The notes beneath the pieces are model-generated. The model saw only the letters and a list, made by a program, of their open reading frames with translations, had not been told where the DNA came from and did not search any database. From an uncultured Opitutia bacterium (GTDB lineage: Bacteria; Verrucomicrobiota; Verrucomicrobiia; Opitutales; Opitutaceae): a DNA stretch of 54,772 nt. Of this stretch, positions 17,028 to 23,795 are shown one piece after another (within the stretch, counting starts at the first letter, position 1; the number at the start of each line of letters is the position of its first letter). The translations under genes and the position numbers were made by a program. The stretch lies in contig CAIKHO010000070.1 in NCBI GenBank assembly GCA_903827245.1, positions 1 through 54,772 of the forward strand. Direction: 5' to 3'.

Positions 17028-17198
17028 ATGAACTCCCTCAAGAAACCCCTCCTGGGACTGCTCCTCGCTCTTTCCGGCCTCCTGCTGGCCGGCTGTGTTG
17101 GTTCGGCGCAGGGTTCCGCCATCCCGTGGAGCCGTCCGGCCTCGTGGGAAAACCAGGTTCCCGGCATGGGCACGGCTCCCGGGCTCGGCGGACGATAA
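17028..17198 (+). CDS. Small lipoprotein of unknown function (56 residues)
   Basis: ATG 17028 opens a 56-residue frame: MNSLKK, a hydrophobic stretch LLGLLLALSGLLLAG, and then a cysteine in the lipobox LLAGC at residue 22. Processing would leave a tail of about 35 residues (GSAQGSAIPWSRPASWENQV and onward) ending Gly-Gly-Arg. Such Trp- and Pro-containing small lipoproteins are outer- or inner-membrane anchored; Cys+1 is Val and Cys+2 Gly, giving no Asp retention signal. A strong terminator follows at 17217, showing that it is a separate transcription unit. The frame is open from 16977, but the upstream codons do not look like a signal peptide. Function is unknown. Confidence 0.85.
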   Translation: MNSLKKPLLGLLLALSGLLLAGCVGSAQGSAIPWSRPASWENQVPGMGTAPGLGGR

Positions 17199-17216
17199 AC
17201 CACCTGCCTCCCTCGC

Positions 17217-17246
17217 AAAAATCCGGCCGCGCGCCGGATTTTTTTG
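17217..17246 (+). terminator. Rho-independent terminator after the small lipoprotein gene
   Basis: Arms AAAATCCGGC and GCCGGATTTT with a CGCGC loop, followed by a T run. It separates the lipoprotein gene from rsmI. Confidence 0.92.
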
Positions 17247-17255
17247 TGACTGCGC

Positions 17256-17978
17256 ATGACTGATCCCGCCGCCAATCCCTCACTCATACCCCAGGCTGGT
17301 CACCTTTACGTGGTGGCCACGCCCATCGGCAATCTCGCGGACCTCACCGAACGCGCCCGGGCCATCCTCGGCGCCGTCGATGTGGTGGCCTGCGAGGACA
17401 CCCGCACGACCGGCGCCATGCTCACCCGCTTCGGCCTCCGCCGGGAACTCCTCGCCTACCACGAGCACAACGAAACCGAGGCTGCCGAACGCCTCGCGGA
17501 AATGCTCGCGGCCGGCAAATCCATCGCCGTCGTGAGCGATGCCGGCACCCCGGGCCTGAGCGATCCCGGCTTCCGCCTCGTGCGGGCCTGCCGTCGCCGC
17601 GGCCTGCCGGTCGTCCCCGTGCCCGGCCCGAGCGCGCTGACCGCCGTCCTCAGCGCGAGCGGCCTGCCGACCAACGGCTTTCTCTTCGTGGGCTTTCTTC
17701 CGCCCAAGTCGGCCGCCCGGATCGGGTTTTTCGAGAAGTACCGCGACTTCGACTATACCCTCGCCCTCTACGAGAGCTGCCACCGCATCGACAAGGCCAT
17801 GGCCGAGATCACCGCCACCCTGGGACCTTCCCGGGTCGTCTGCATCGCCAAGGAGGTCACGAAGCTGCACGAGACGTTCCTCGTTGGCCCCGCCGCCGAC
17901 GTGGAGGCCCGCCTCGCGAAAACGAGCCTGAAGGGCGAGTTCGTCGTCCTGATCGCCCCCAAGGATTTCGAATTGTGA
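17256..17978 (+). CDS. rsmI: 16S rRNA (cytidine-1402-2'-O)-methyltransferase
   Basis: RsmI methylates the 2-prime hydroxyl of C1402 in 16S rRNA at the ribosomal P site, using S-adenosylmethionine. The 240-residue protein shows the family N-terminus HLYVVATPIGNLADLTERA, the CEDTRTTGAML stretch, the conserved AYHEHNETEAAERL, the glycine-rich VVSDAGTPGLSDPGF, and PVPGPSALTAVLSASGLP; these place it in the tetrapyrrole-methylase fold. The C-terminal LKGEFVVLIAP is typical. It is somewhat shorter than E. coli RsmI because the C-terminal extension is missing. The start ATG lies 10 bases after the upstream terminator, so the promoter or RBS must overlap it or the transcript reads through. Confidence 0.96.
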   Translation: MTDPAANPSLIPQAGHLYVVATPIGNLADLTERARAILGAVDVVACEDTRTTGAMLTRFGLRRELLAYHEHNETEAAERLAEMLAAGKSIAVVSDAGTPGLSDPGFRLVRACRRRGLPVVPVPGPSALTAVLSASGLPTNGFLFVGFLPPKSAARIGFFEKYRDFDYTLALYESCHRIDKAMAEITATLGPSRVVCIAKEVTKLHETFLVGPAADVEARLAKTSLKGEFVVLIAPKDFEL

Positions 17979-17987
17979 CATCCAAAC

Positions 17988-18037
17988 GCCAAGCCGGCAG
18001 GGCGGCGACTCCGCCCCTGTCCATCCGTAGGCTTGGC
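17988..18037. repeat. Palindrome after rsmI
   Basis: Outer arms GCCAAGCC and GGCTTGGC enclose inner GGGCGG and CCGCCC arms. It lies ten bases after the rsmI stop codon and may end that transcript, although no T run follows. Confidence 0.6.
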
Positions 18038-18088
18038 TAAGGTGGACACCGCCGGGAACGTCCTTGGTCTCGTGAACTCGTCCCCGGG

Positions 18089-18119
18089 CCCGGCGCAGAG
18101 CGGAGTGGCGCCCTACCGG
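18089..18119. repeat. Short palindrome, family K copy 1
   Basis: CCCGGCGCAGAGCGGAGTGG then CGCCCTACCGG. Matches 19670-19701 directly and 19464-19495 in inverse orientation. Confidence 0.7.
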
Positions 18120-18178
18120 ATCATCGTTACTACAACTCCGATAGGGATATAATTTCGCGCAAAGACGGGGAGAAAAGC

Positions 18179-18259
18179 AATTTCACACAGAGGCACGGAG
18201 GACGCAGAGTAATCAGCCAATGATTTATCTCTGCGCTCTCCGTGCCTCTGTGTGAAATT
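18179..18259. repeat. Interspersed palindrome, family I copy
   Basis: AATTTCACACAGAGGCACGG then AGGACGCAGAG at the left pairs almost perfectly with CTCTGCGCTCTCCGTGCCTC then TGTGTGAAATT at the right. It is the best-preserved copy of this family in the window. Confidence 0.85.
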
Positions 18260-18353
18260 CCGGATTCCGGTTCCAACGTCATGCCTTACTCCGCGGCTTT
18301 GCGTCTCTGCGCGAAACCAGCTCGGCAGGATTGGTCTCAAACTGAACCACGAC
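18252..18353. repeat. Repeat module J copy 2
   Basis: Matches 7632-7733 block by block (GTGAAATTCCGG, GCCTTACTCCGCGGC, CTCTGCGCGAAACC, ACCACGAC). It overlaps the right arm of the adjacent family I palindrome and ends 54 bases before the Ppx start. Confidence 0.75.
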
Positions 18354-18407
18354 CCAAACTCCTGCCGTCTTTCCTTTCGTGTATTTCGTGTATTTCGTGG
18401 CGACATC

Positions 18408-19346
18408 ATGCCTTCCGGACCCGTCGCCGTCATCGATATCGGCAGCAACTCGATCAAGGTGCTCATCGCCGCGCGCGATGAGACCGGCCGGCTCTCCGCC
18501 CTGAAGCTCCGCACGATCGACGCCCGCATCAGCGCCGGGCTCGGCCAGGCCGCGCCGCGGCTCAGCGAGGACGGCATGGTCCGCGGACTCGACGCCATCC
18601 GGGCGCTGCTCGCCGACGCCGCCGAATTTTCTCCCGCCCGCATCGTGCTCGTCGCCACCAGCGCCGTGCGCGACGCCGCCAACGGCCTGGAGTTCCGCGA
18701 GCGGGTGCACGCCGCGACCGGGCACACCGTCAGGCTCCTTTCCGGCGACGAAGAGGCCAATCTCATCGGTCGCGGACTGACCTGTGACCCGGCCCTCGCG
18801 GACCTGCGCGACTTCTACGTCTTCGATCTCGGTGGCGGCAGTCTCGAATGCCTCGCCTTCCGCGACCGCCGCATCGTCCAGGCGACGAGCCTGCAGCTCG
18901 GCTGCGTGCGCCTGATGGAGAAATTCGTGCCCGATCCGCAGCAGCCGGCCACGGCCGCACTCGTCACCGACATCGCCCGGCACGTGCGGGACACCTTCGC
19001 CCGCTCCGGCTTTGCCTTTTCCCTGCCCGCCGGCACCACCGCCATCGGCACCGGCGGCACCCTCACCACCGTGCGGACGATCCTCGCCGCGAAAGCCGGC
19101 CGCACGCTGGACGAAACCGATCCGCTGATCACCGTGGTGCAACTCGCCGAAATGCTCGCCTGGCTGGGACCCATGCCCCTGTCCGCACGCCGGCAGGTCG
19201 CCGGCCTGCCCCCCGCGCGGGCCGACGTCTTTCCCACCGCGCTGGGCACGATGCTCGCCCTGGCCGGAATCGGCGGTGTGAGCACCTTCCGAAATTCGCT
19301 ATACAACCTCCGTTGGGGCCTGGCAGCGGAAGCCATGGACCGATAA
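18408..19346 (+). CDS. Ppx/GppA family phosphatase (exopolyphosphatase-like)
   Basis: Predicted to hydrolyse polyphosphate or the pppGpp 5-prime phosphate. The 312 residues form the two ASKHA-fold subdomains alone: the phosphate-1 loop AVIDIGSNSIKVLIA at the very start, a second glycine-rich loop FDLGGGSLECLAF at about residue 140, and GTGGTLTTV at about 210. The C-terminal HD-like domain of E. coli Ppx is absent, as in short-form actinobacterial and thermophile enzymes. ATG 18408 is chosen because the conserved loop follows directly; the 52 open codons upstream are repeat sequence. The substrate cannot be told from sequence. Confidence 0.9.
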   Translation: MPSGPVAVIDIGSNSIKVLIAARDETGRLSALKLRTIDARISAGLGQAAPRLSEDGMVRGLDAIRALLADAAEFSPARIVLVATSAVRDAANGLEFRERVHAATGHTVRLLSGDEEANLIGRGLTCDPALADLRDFYVFDLGGGSLECLAFRDRRIVQATSLQLGCVRLMEKFVPDPQQPATAALVTDIARHVRDTFARSGFAFSLPAGTTAIGTGGTLTTVRTILAAKAGRTLDETDPLITVVQLAEMLAWLGPMPLSARRQVAGLPPARADVFPTALGTMLALAGIGGVSTFRNSLYNLRWGLAAEAMDR

Positions 19347-19347
19347 T

Positions 19348-19412
19348 AGCAACGTCCCGTTGGTTTCAGACTCATGTCTCGCAGGGTGGCCACCGACCTT
19401 CCGCCGTCGCCA
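19348..19412. repeat. Interspersed repeat, family E copy 1
   Basis: CAACGTCCCGTTGGTTTCAG, then CTCATGTCTCGCAGGGTG and CGACCTTCCGCCGTCGCCA. The same blocks lie at 31857-31920. Both copies are directly downstream of a plus-strand gene. Confidence 0.8.
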
Positions 19413-19463
19413 AGGCTATGGCGGACAAGCCGGGCGGCGGTGTGGCGAATCGCCCTCCGAAAT

Positions 19464-19495
19464 CCGGTAGGGCGCGGACTCCGCTCCGCGCCGGG
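19464..19495. repeat. Short palindrome, family K copy 2
   Basis: CCGGTAGGGCGCGGACTCCG then CTCCGCGCCGGG. It is the inverse of 19670-19701 and the two flank the family C element. A partial copy (CCGGTAGGGCGCGGAC) is at 26288-26303. Confidence 0.75.
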
Positions 19496-19557
19496 CATGG
19501 CTTGACCGTCAATACGAAGCCGCCAGCTCTGGCGTTGGTTGTGTATCCGTCTAAAAA

Positions 19558-19628
19558 TGCAGGAGCGGCTTTATGCCGCGAGGATTGGGCCCGCAGCGCG
19601 AACCATCGCGGCATAAAGCCGCTCCTAC
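19558..19628. repeat. Interspersed palindrome, family C copy 1
   Basis: Arms AGGAGCGGCTTTATGCCGCG and CGCGGCATAAAGCCGCTCCT around a 24-base loop starting GGATTGGGCC. A second copy is at 39509-39578, where the loop is inverted but the outside flanks keep the same orientation. Confidence 0.88.
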
Positions 19629-19669
19629 CTCCAATCACCGGCAAATTGATCCACTACACTGTCGTTGTT

Positions 19670-19701
19670 CCCGGCGCGGAGCGGAATCCGCGCCCTACCG
19701 G
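19670..19701. repeat. Short palindrome, family K copy 3
   Basis: CCCGGCGCGGAGCGGAATCC then GCGCCCTACCGG, inverse of 19464-19495. Confidence 0.75.
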
Positions 19702-19710
19702 TCCAGCGAC

Positions 19711-20745
19711 CTACTCCCTCGATTCATGCACATGAAATGAGGCGGGAGCCCGCGGTTTGGCGAGCTTGGCCGGTTTGGCGGCCAGGCGTTTCACTTTCGC
19801 GGCCACTTTGGCGACCTTGCGCAACTGGGTCATCTGCGCCTCGAAATCCGCCGGGAGCGGCGCGCGGAGGTCGAGTGTCTTGCCCGACGATGGATGGGTG
19901 AAGATCAGGTGCTCGGCGTGCAGCATGACCCGCTTCGGCTCCTTGGGCAGGCGCGGATCGGGTTTCCAGCCATAGATCACGTCGCCGAGGATCACGTGCC
20001 CCAGCGCCTTCATGTGCACGCGGATCTGGTGCGTGCGACCGGTGTGGATCGTGCAGCGGATCAGCGTCGCGATATCGCCAAAGCGTTCGACCACCTCCCA
20101 GTCCGTGTGGGCGTCGCGGCCGCCCTGCTCCTCGTCCACCACCGCCATCTTGTGCCGGTGCTGCTTGTTGCGGCCGATCGCCTTCCGGATGCTCCCGCTC
20201 AGCAGCGCCGGCGCCCCCGCGACGAGCGCGAGATATTCCTTCTGCAGCGTGCGGCCGGCAAACTGCTCGGACAACGCGCGGTGTGCGGCATCCGTCTTGG
20301 CGGCGAGGATGATGCCGGAGGTCTCCCGGTCGAGCCGGTGCACGATGCCCGGGCGTTCCACCCCGCCCACCCCGCTGAGGCTGCCCTTGCAGTGGGCCAG
20401 TAGCGCGTGCACGAGCGTGTCCTCGGCCGTGCCTGCGCCCGGGTGCACGACCATGCCCGCCGGTTTGTTGATCGCGAGCAGGTGACGGTCCTCGAAGAGG
20501 ATCTCGAGCGGGATGTCCACCGCCCGCAGGCCGGCGGGCCGGGTGTCAGGAAAGGTGAACTCGAGCACGTCGCCCTCCGACACGGAGTGATCGCGCGTGA
20601 TCGGCTTGCCGCCCATCCGGACGAGCCCGCTGTCGAAGGAGCGGTGAAAAGCCACCCGGCTGTGATCCCGGAAGGCGATCGCAAGGATCTTGTCAGCGCG
20701 GGCGCGGCGCACGCCCGGCAGGACGGTGTAAGTGGTGGTGGACAT
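19711..20745 (-). CDS. RluA/RluD family 23S rRNA pseudouridine synthase
   Basis: Isomerises uridines in rRNA (RluD acts on 23S positions in helix 69). The 344-residue protein has an S4-like RNA-binding domain (about 10-70), then the catalytic domain with LLAINKPAGMVVHPGAG, the RPGIVHRLDRETSGIIL motif with catalytic Asp139, and IHTGRTHQIRVHMKALGHVILGD-type C-terminal signature (HTGRTHQIRVH). A Lys/Ala/Pro-rich basic tail of about 30 residues is extra and may bind RNA. ATG 20745 (MSTTTYTVLPG) is used; an in-frame start at 20772 would add nine residues lying in a palindrome. Which uridines it modifies is not known. Confidence 0.93.
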   Translation of the reverse strand: MSTTTYTVLPGVRRARADKILAIAFRDHSRVAFHRSFDSGLVRMGGKPITRDHSVSEGDVLEFTFPDTRPAGLRAVDIPLEILFEDRHLLAINKPAGMVVHPGAGTAEDTLVHALLAHCKGSLSGVGGVERPGIVHRLDRETSGIILAAKTDAAHRALSEQFAGRTLQKEYLALVAGAPALLSGSIRKAIGRNKQHRHKMAVVDEEQGGRDAHTDWEVVERFGDIATLIRCTIHTGRTHQIRVHMKALGHVILGDVIYGWKPDPRLPKEPKRVMLHAEHLIFTHPSSGKTLDLRAPLPADFEAQMTQLRKVAKVAAKVKRLAAKPAKLAKPRAPASFHVHESRE

Positions 20746-20808
20746 CAAAAGGCCTGCAGGCAGGCGATCCACGTCTGACCGGGCCGGTCATCGCCTGCAA
20801 GCAGCCTC

Positions 20809-20838
20809 GTAGCAGCCGAGGTAGCGAGACTGGGTTTG
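20809..20838. repeat. Family A half-element
   Basis: GTAGCAGCCGAGGTAGCGAG then ACTGGGTTTG equals one arm of the large family A palindromes (the reverse complement of the right inner arm at 33342-33370). The partner arm is missing. Confidence 0.65.
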
Positions 20839-20937
20839 GATGGAGCCGCGACGTTCCCGTCGCGGAGCGGAGTCCGCGCCCTGCCCTCAGCCGGGACTAT
20901 ACGGCAGGAATTCAGCCGCAAGGACCGCCGATTAAAA

Positions 20938-21014
20938 AGGTGGAGCGAGTTGACCTCAACCCGCTGGATTGAAGCGGCTTCGCCGCAACGTGTTGAGGTC
21001 AACACGTTCCACCC
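20938..21014. repeat. Interspersed palindrome, family F copy 2
   Basis: AGGTGGAGCGAGTTGACCTC at the left pairs with GAGGTCAACACGTTCCACC at the right around AACCCGCTGGATTGAAGCGG and CTTCGCCGC. The first half matches 1551-1612. Confidence 0.8.
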
Positions 21015-21033
21015 TCAAGGGTATCGTTTCGCC

Positions 21034-22023
21034 TCAGGCTTTTTCCAGGCGGTCGATTTCCGCCAGCATTTGCTGCCGGTGCCGGGCCGGCACATCGGCG
21101 ACGAGCCAGCCGTTGCGGGCGAGCTGCGCGAGCTCGGCCCGCGTGAATCCGCGTTGCTCGGCGAGCGCGGCGTACTCCTCGTTGAGCGTGTTGCCGAAGG
21201 AAATGGGGTCGTCGGTGCTGACCGTCACCGTCACGCCGGCGTCGAACAGCTCGCGGATCGGGTGGCGCGCGAGCGTGACCCCGGGCATGAGCTTGTGATT
21301 GCTGAGCGGACAGATATCGAGCGCGACGCCACGACGCTTCAGCTCGGCCACCAGCGCGGGGTCCTCGACGGCGCGCACCCCGTGCTCGATGCGTTGGGGC
21401 TGCAATTCATCCAGGACACGCCGCACGAAGGCCGGCCCTAGGAATTCGCCGGCATGCGCCTTGGTGTATTTCCCGGCCCCGCGCGCGGCGGCCCAGTAGT
21501 CCGCGGTCCATGGCTCGAGCGGCAGATCCTCCGGGCCGTGCAGGTCGATACCCGCGAGGTCCTTCCAGCCCAGCGCCTCTTCCAGCACCGGACGCATCTT
21601 CGGTCCCGCGCCATTGTGGTGGATCCCAAAAAATACGCGCACCTCGAGTCCGGGCGGGACTGCCTCCCGGATGGCTGAGAGCACCTCGCGGCCGTTCACG
21701 CCGACAAACTCGACCGCCCCGGAAGCAAAACTGGTCTCCACGTAGCGGACGTTCTGCGCCACATGACGCGCAAAAATGAGCTTGGCCGCCTCATGGTAAT
21801 GCTCCGCCGAGGTGTACCAGGAGAACGCGAGGTCGAGCAGTTCCCGTTCGAAATGCGCGAAGTCGCGAAACTTGAAGTCACGCGCCCACGAGGCCGGCGG
21901 GCGCACGAACTCCGGCCGCACGCGTTGCAGCAGCTCCAGCGGCAGCGCCCCCTCGATGTGCAGGTGCGTCTCGGTCTTCGGCAGCGCCTGGATGAAGGCG
22001 GGAAGGGAAAGGTCGCGATTCAT
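21034..22023 (-). CDS. add: Adenosine deaminase
   Basis: Deaminates adenosine to inosine in purine salvage. The 329-residue TIM-barrel protein carries all metal and catalytic sites: KTETHLHIEGA (zinc ligands His20 and His22), KAHAGEFLG (zinc His and the catalytic Glu in HAGE), RIEHGVRA, LDICPLSNHKL and VSTDDPISFGNTLNEEY (catalytic Asp pair). The length is normal. The start ATG is five residues from the usual family start. It can use adenosine released by AhcY (44151-45578), though the two are not linked on the chromosome. An adenine deaminase role is possible for this subfamily and cannot be excluded. Confidence 0.93.
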   Translation of the reverse strand: MNRDLSLPAFIQALPKTETHLHIEGALPLELLQRVRPEFVRPPASWARDFKFRDFAHFERELLDLAFSWYTSAEHYHEAAKLIFARHVAQNVRYVETSFASGAVEFVGVNGREVLSAIREAVPPGLEVRVFFGIHHNGAGPKMRPVLEEALGWKDLAGIDLHGPEDLPLEPWTADYWAAARGAGKYTKAHAGEFLGPAFVRRVLDELQPQRIEHGVRAVEDPALVAELKRRGVALDICPLSNHKLMPGVTLARHPIRELFDAGVTVTVSTDDPISFGNTLNEEYAALAEQRGFTRAELAQLARNGWLVADVPARHRQQMLAEIDRLEKA

Positions 22024-22102
22024 CTTTTAGGCACGGAATACATCGCGCGAAGCCCGTCAAAACGATCCAAATTCCTGATCACGGACGGGGAAATTTAAAC
22101 CT

Positions 22103-22198
22103 CCAAGCCGTTTTTACAGGAGGTAACGGAGGCAACGAAGAGCTCCCCGTCCGCTCCTACCCTTCGTTCCCTTTGTTACCTTCTGTAAAACGGCTTGG
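22103..22198. repeat. Large palindrome, family G (single copy here)
   Basis: CCAAGCCGTTTTTACAGGAG then GTAACGGAGGCAACGAAG at the left pairs with CTTCGTTCCCTTTGTTACC then TTCTGTAAAACGGCTTGG at the right. It occupies most of the 221-base gap between the aminopeptidase and add genes. Confidence 0.8.
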
Positions 22199-22244
22199 GC
22201 GTCAGGAGTTTGAATTCCCGATCCACGCCCATCGGTGCAGTCTT

Positions 22245-23366
22245 TTATTTCCTGCCCAACAGGTAATCCGGGTTCAGCTTGTGCAGCGCCTTCGGGAGGA
22301 ACAGGCCGTCCTTGCGGATGAGCTCGCCGTCGAACCAGACCTCGCCGCCGCCGTACTCCGGGCGCTGGATGCAGACCATGTCCCAGTGGACCTGCGACTT
22401 GTTGCCGTTGCCGCAACTCTCGTAGGCTTGGCCGGGCGTGAAATGGAACGAGCCGGCGATCTTCTCGTCGAACAGGATGTCGCGCATCGGCTCGAGGATG
22501 TGCGGGTTGAAGCCCAGCGCGAACTCGCCGATGTAGCGGGCGCCGGCGTCGCTATCGAGGATCTCGTTGAGGCGTTTCGTATTGCTCGAGGTGGCCTCGA
22601 CGATCCGGCCCTTCTTGAAGGCCAGCCGGATGTTGTCGAACGAGGCGCCGAGATAGATGCTGGGCGCGTTGTACTGCACGAAGCCCTCGACGGAGTCCTT
22701 CACCGGGCACGAGAACACCTCGCCGTCCGGGATGTTGCGCAGGCCGCCGCATTCCTGCGCGCCGATGCCCTTGATCGAGAACCGCAGGTCGGTGCCGGGC
22801 CCCTTGAGCTGGACACGATCGGTCCGCTTCATCAGGTCGGCCAGCGCCTTCATCCCGGGTTCCATCCGGGCGTAATCCAGCGTGCACACCCGGAAATAAA
22901 AGTCCTCGAACGCCTCCGTGCTCATCCCGGCCTGCTGGGCCATCGACGGCGTGGGCCAGCGCAGCACGACCCACTTGGTTTTGCCGACCCGGTGGTCGAG
23001 CACCGGCTTCATCAGCCGCGAGACGAGCTGCACCCGCGCCGACGGCACGTCGGAGGCCTCGAAGATGTTGTCGGAACCGCGCAGCGCGATGTAGGCGTCC
23101 ATCTTCTGCATCCGGGCCAGCTCCAGCTCCGCGTGCGGGGCAAACTGCTCCTCCTCGGCGCCGAGGGTGAGTTCGCGGGTGATGCGGGCGCGGTGAATCT
23201 GGACGTACGGGTGCGCCCCCTTGGCCCGGGCGGCCCGGATGAGCGCCACCACCATCGCGTCGGGAATGTCGAACGCGTCGATCAGCACACGCTCGCCCTT
23301 TTGCAGGTCGGCGGAGAAGGCGATGAGACCCTCCGCGAGTTGGGTGAAACGGGGATCGATGATCAT
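22245..23366 (-). CDS. Aminopeptidase, family M29 (thermophilic AmpS/PepS type)
   Basis: A cytoplasmic metallo-aminopeptidase that removes N-terminal residues from peptides. The 373-residue protein shows the family N-terminus ([20 protein letters not shown]), [18 protein letters not shown] (metal-ligand Glu), [26 protein letters not shown] (second ligand Glu and His) and a terminal [16 protein letters not shown] with [10 protein letters not shown], the last ligands. ATG 23366 matches the compact family start; ATG 23381, five codons earlier, is an alternative. It has no signal peptide. It is followed by the family G palindrome and then add. Confidence 0.92.
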   Translation of the reverse strand: MIIDPRFTQLAEGLIAFSADLQKGERVLIDAFDIPDAMVVALIRAARAKGAHPYVQIHRARITRELTLGAEEEQFAPHAELELARMQKMDAYIALRGSDNIFEASDVPSARVQLVSRLMKPVLDHRVGKTKWVVLRWPTPSMAQQAGMSTEAFEDFYFRVCTLDYARMEPGMKALADLMKRTDRVQLKGPGTDLRFSIKGIGAQECGGLRNIPDGEVFSCPVKDSVEGFVQYNAPSIYLGASFDNIRLAFKKGRIVEATSSNTKRLNEILDSDAGARYIGEFALGFNPHILEPMRDILFDEKIAGSFHFTPGQAYESCGNGNKSQVHWDMVCIQRPEYGGGEVWFDGELIRKDGLFLPKALHKLNPDYLLGRK

Positions 23367-23533
23367 ATGAAGGGAAAACATAACCGGGGAAAGGACCCGG
23401 CCGGCAAGGGGGAAAACAGCCGGCGGAATTATCCGATGCCTTTCGTTGGTAGTCCCGGCTTCAGCCGGTCGGGTTCCGGAGATTCCGATTAAATTCGGTC
23501 GGGCGTGGAGTGAGCGGAGCCCAACCACGAACC

Positions 23534-23768
23534 ACACACCCCGCCCTGCGGGCACCCCTCTCAAGAGGGGAGCTCAGACCCCGGCCAAGGTTGCCTTAAC
23601 CGGGACGATGCCGTCGCCGGTAGCAGCCGACGGGAGGAGCCTGGTTTGAGGTGAGTCACCAAACCCAGCCTCGTGACCTCGGCTGCTACACCGATCGCTG
23701 CGGTTCAACGGCATCGTTCCGGCTTGGCTCCCCTCTAAAAAGAGGGGTGCCCGCAGGGCGGGGTGTGT
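23534..23768. repeat. Family B palindrome copy 2, split by family A
   Basis: Left arm ACACACCCCGCCCTGCGGGC then ACCCCTCTCAAGAGGGGAG, right arm CTCCCCTCTAAAAAGAGGGG then TGCCCGCAGGGCGGGGTGTG T. In copy 1 (3103-3195) the two arms are only about 20 bases apart; here they are about 155 apart, with family A copy 1 between them. Confidence 0.85.
23599..23724. repeat. Large nested palindrome, family A copy 1
   Basis: Outer arms CCGGGACGATGCCGT and ACGGCATCGTTCCGG. Inner arms GTAGCAGCCGACGGGAGGAG and CTCGTGACCTCGGCTGCTAC around GGTTTGAGGTGAGTCACC. Matches 30493-30600 and 33281-33404. Confidence 0.88.
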
Positions 23769-23795
23769 AATCCGCCCGCTTTGAAATACAGAGTC

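Larger units (their letters stand above)
17979..18407. other. Repeat-filled gap between rsmI and the Ppx gene
   Basis: The 429 bases contain no gene. In order: palindrome 17988-18037, family K copy 18089-18119, family I palindrome 18179-18259, and module J 18252-18353. Little unique sequence remains. Confidence 0.7.
19347..19710. other. Repeat cluster between Ppx and rluD
   Basis: No gene is seen in these 364 bases. They carry family E (19348-19412), inverted family K copies (19464-19495 and 19670-19701) and, between them, family C palindrome (19558-19628). Confidence 0.75.
20746..21033. other. Gap between rluD-type gene and add
   Basis: Both genes are on the minus strand. The gap holds a short palindrome with GCAGGCGAT and ATCGCCTGC (20760-20798), a half copy of family A (20809-20838), a degenerate family K piece (20852-20885) and a complete family F palindrome (20938-21014). 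No gene seen. Confidence 0.65.
23367..23795. other. Gap occupied by nested palindromes
   Basis: 429 bases between the lpxK and aminopeptidase genes, both on the minus strand. It is filled by the split family B element (23534-23768), with family A inside it (23599-23724). No gene is seen. Confidence 0.75.

Noticed and set aside
19558-19628. Reading the family C palindrome as a transcription terminator of the Ppx gene
   Set aside because: No T run on either side, and more than 200 bases from the stop codon; repeat identity fits better.
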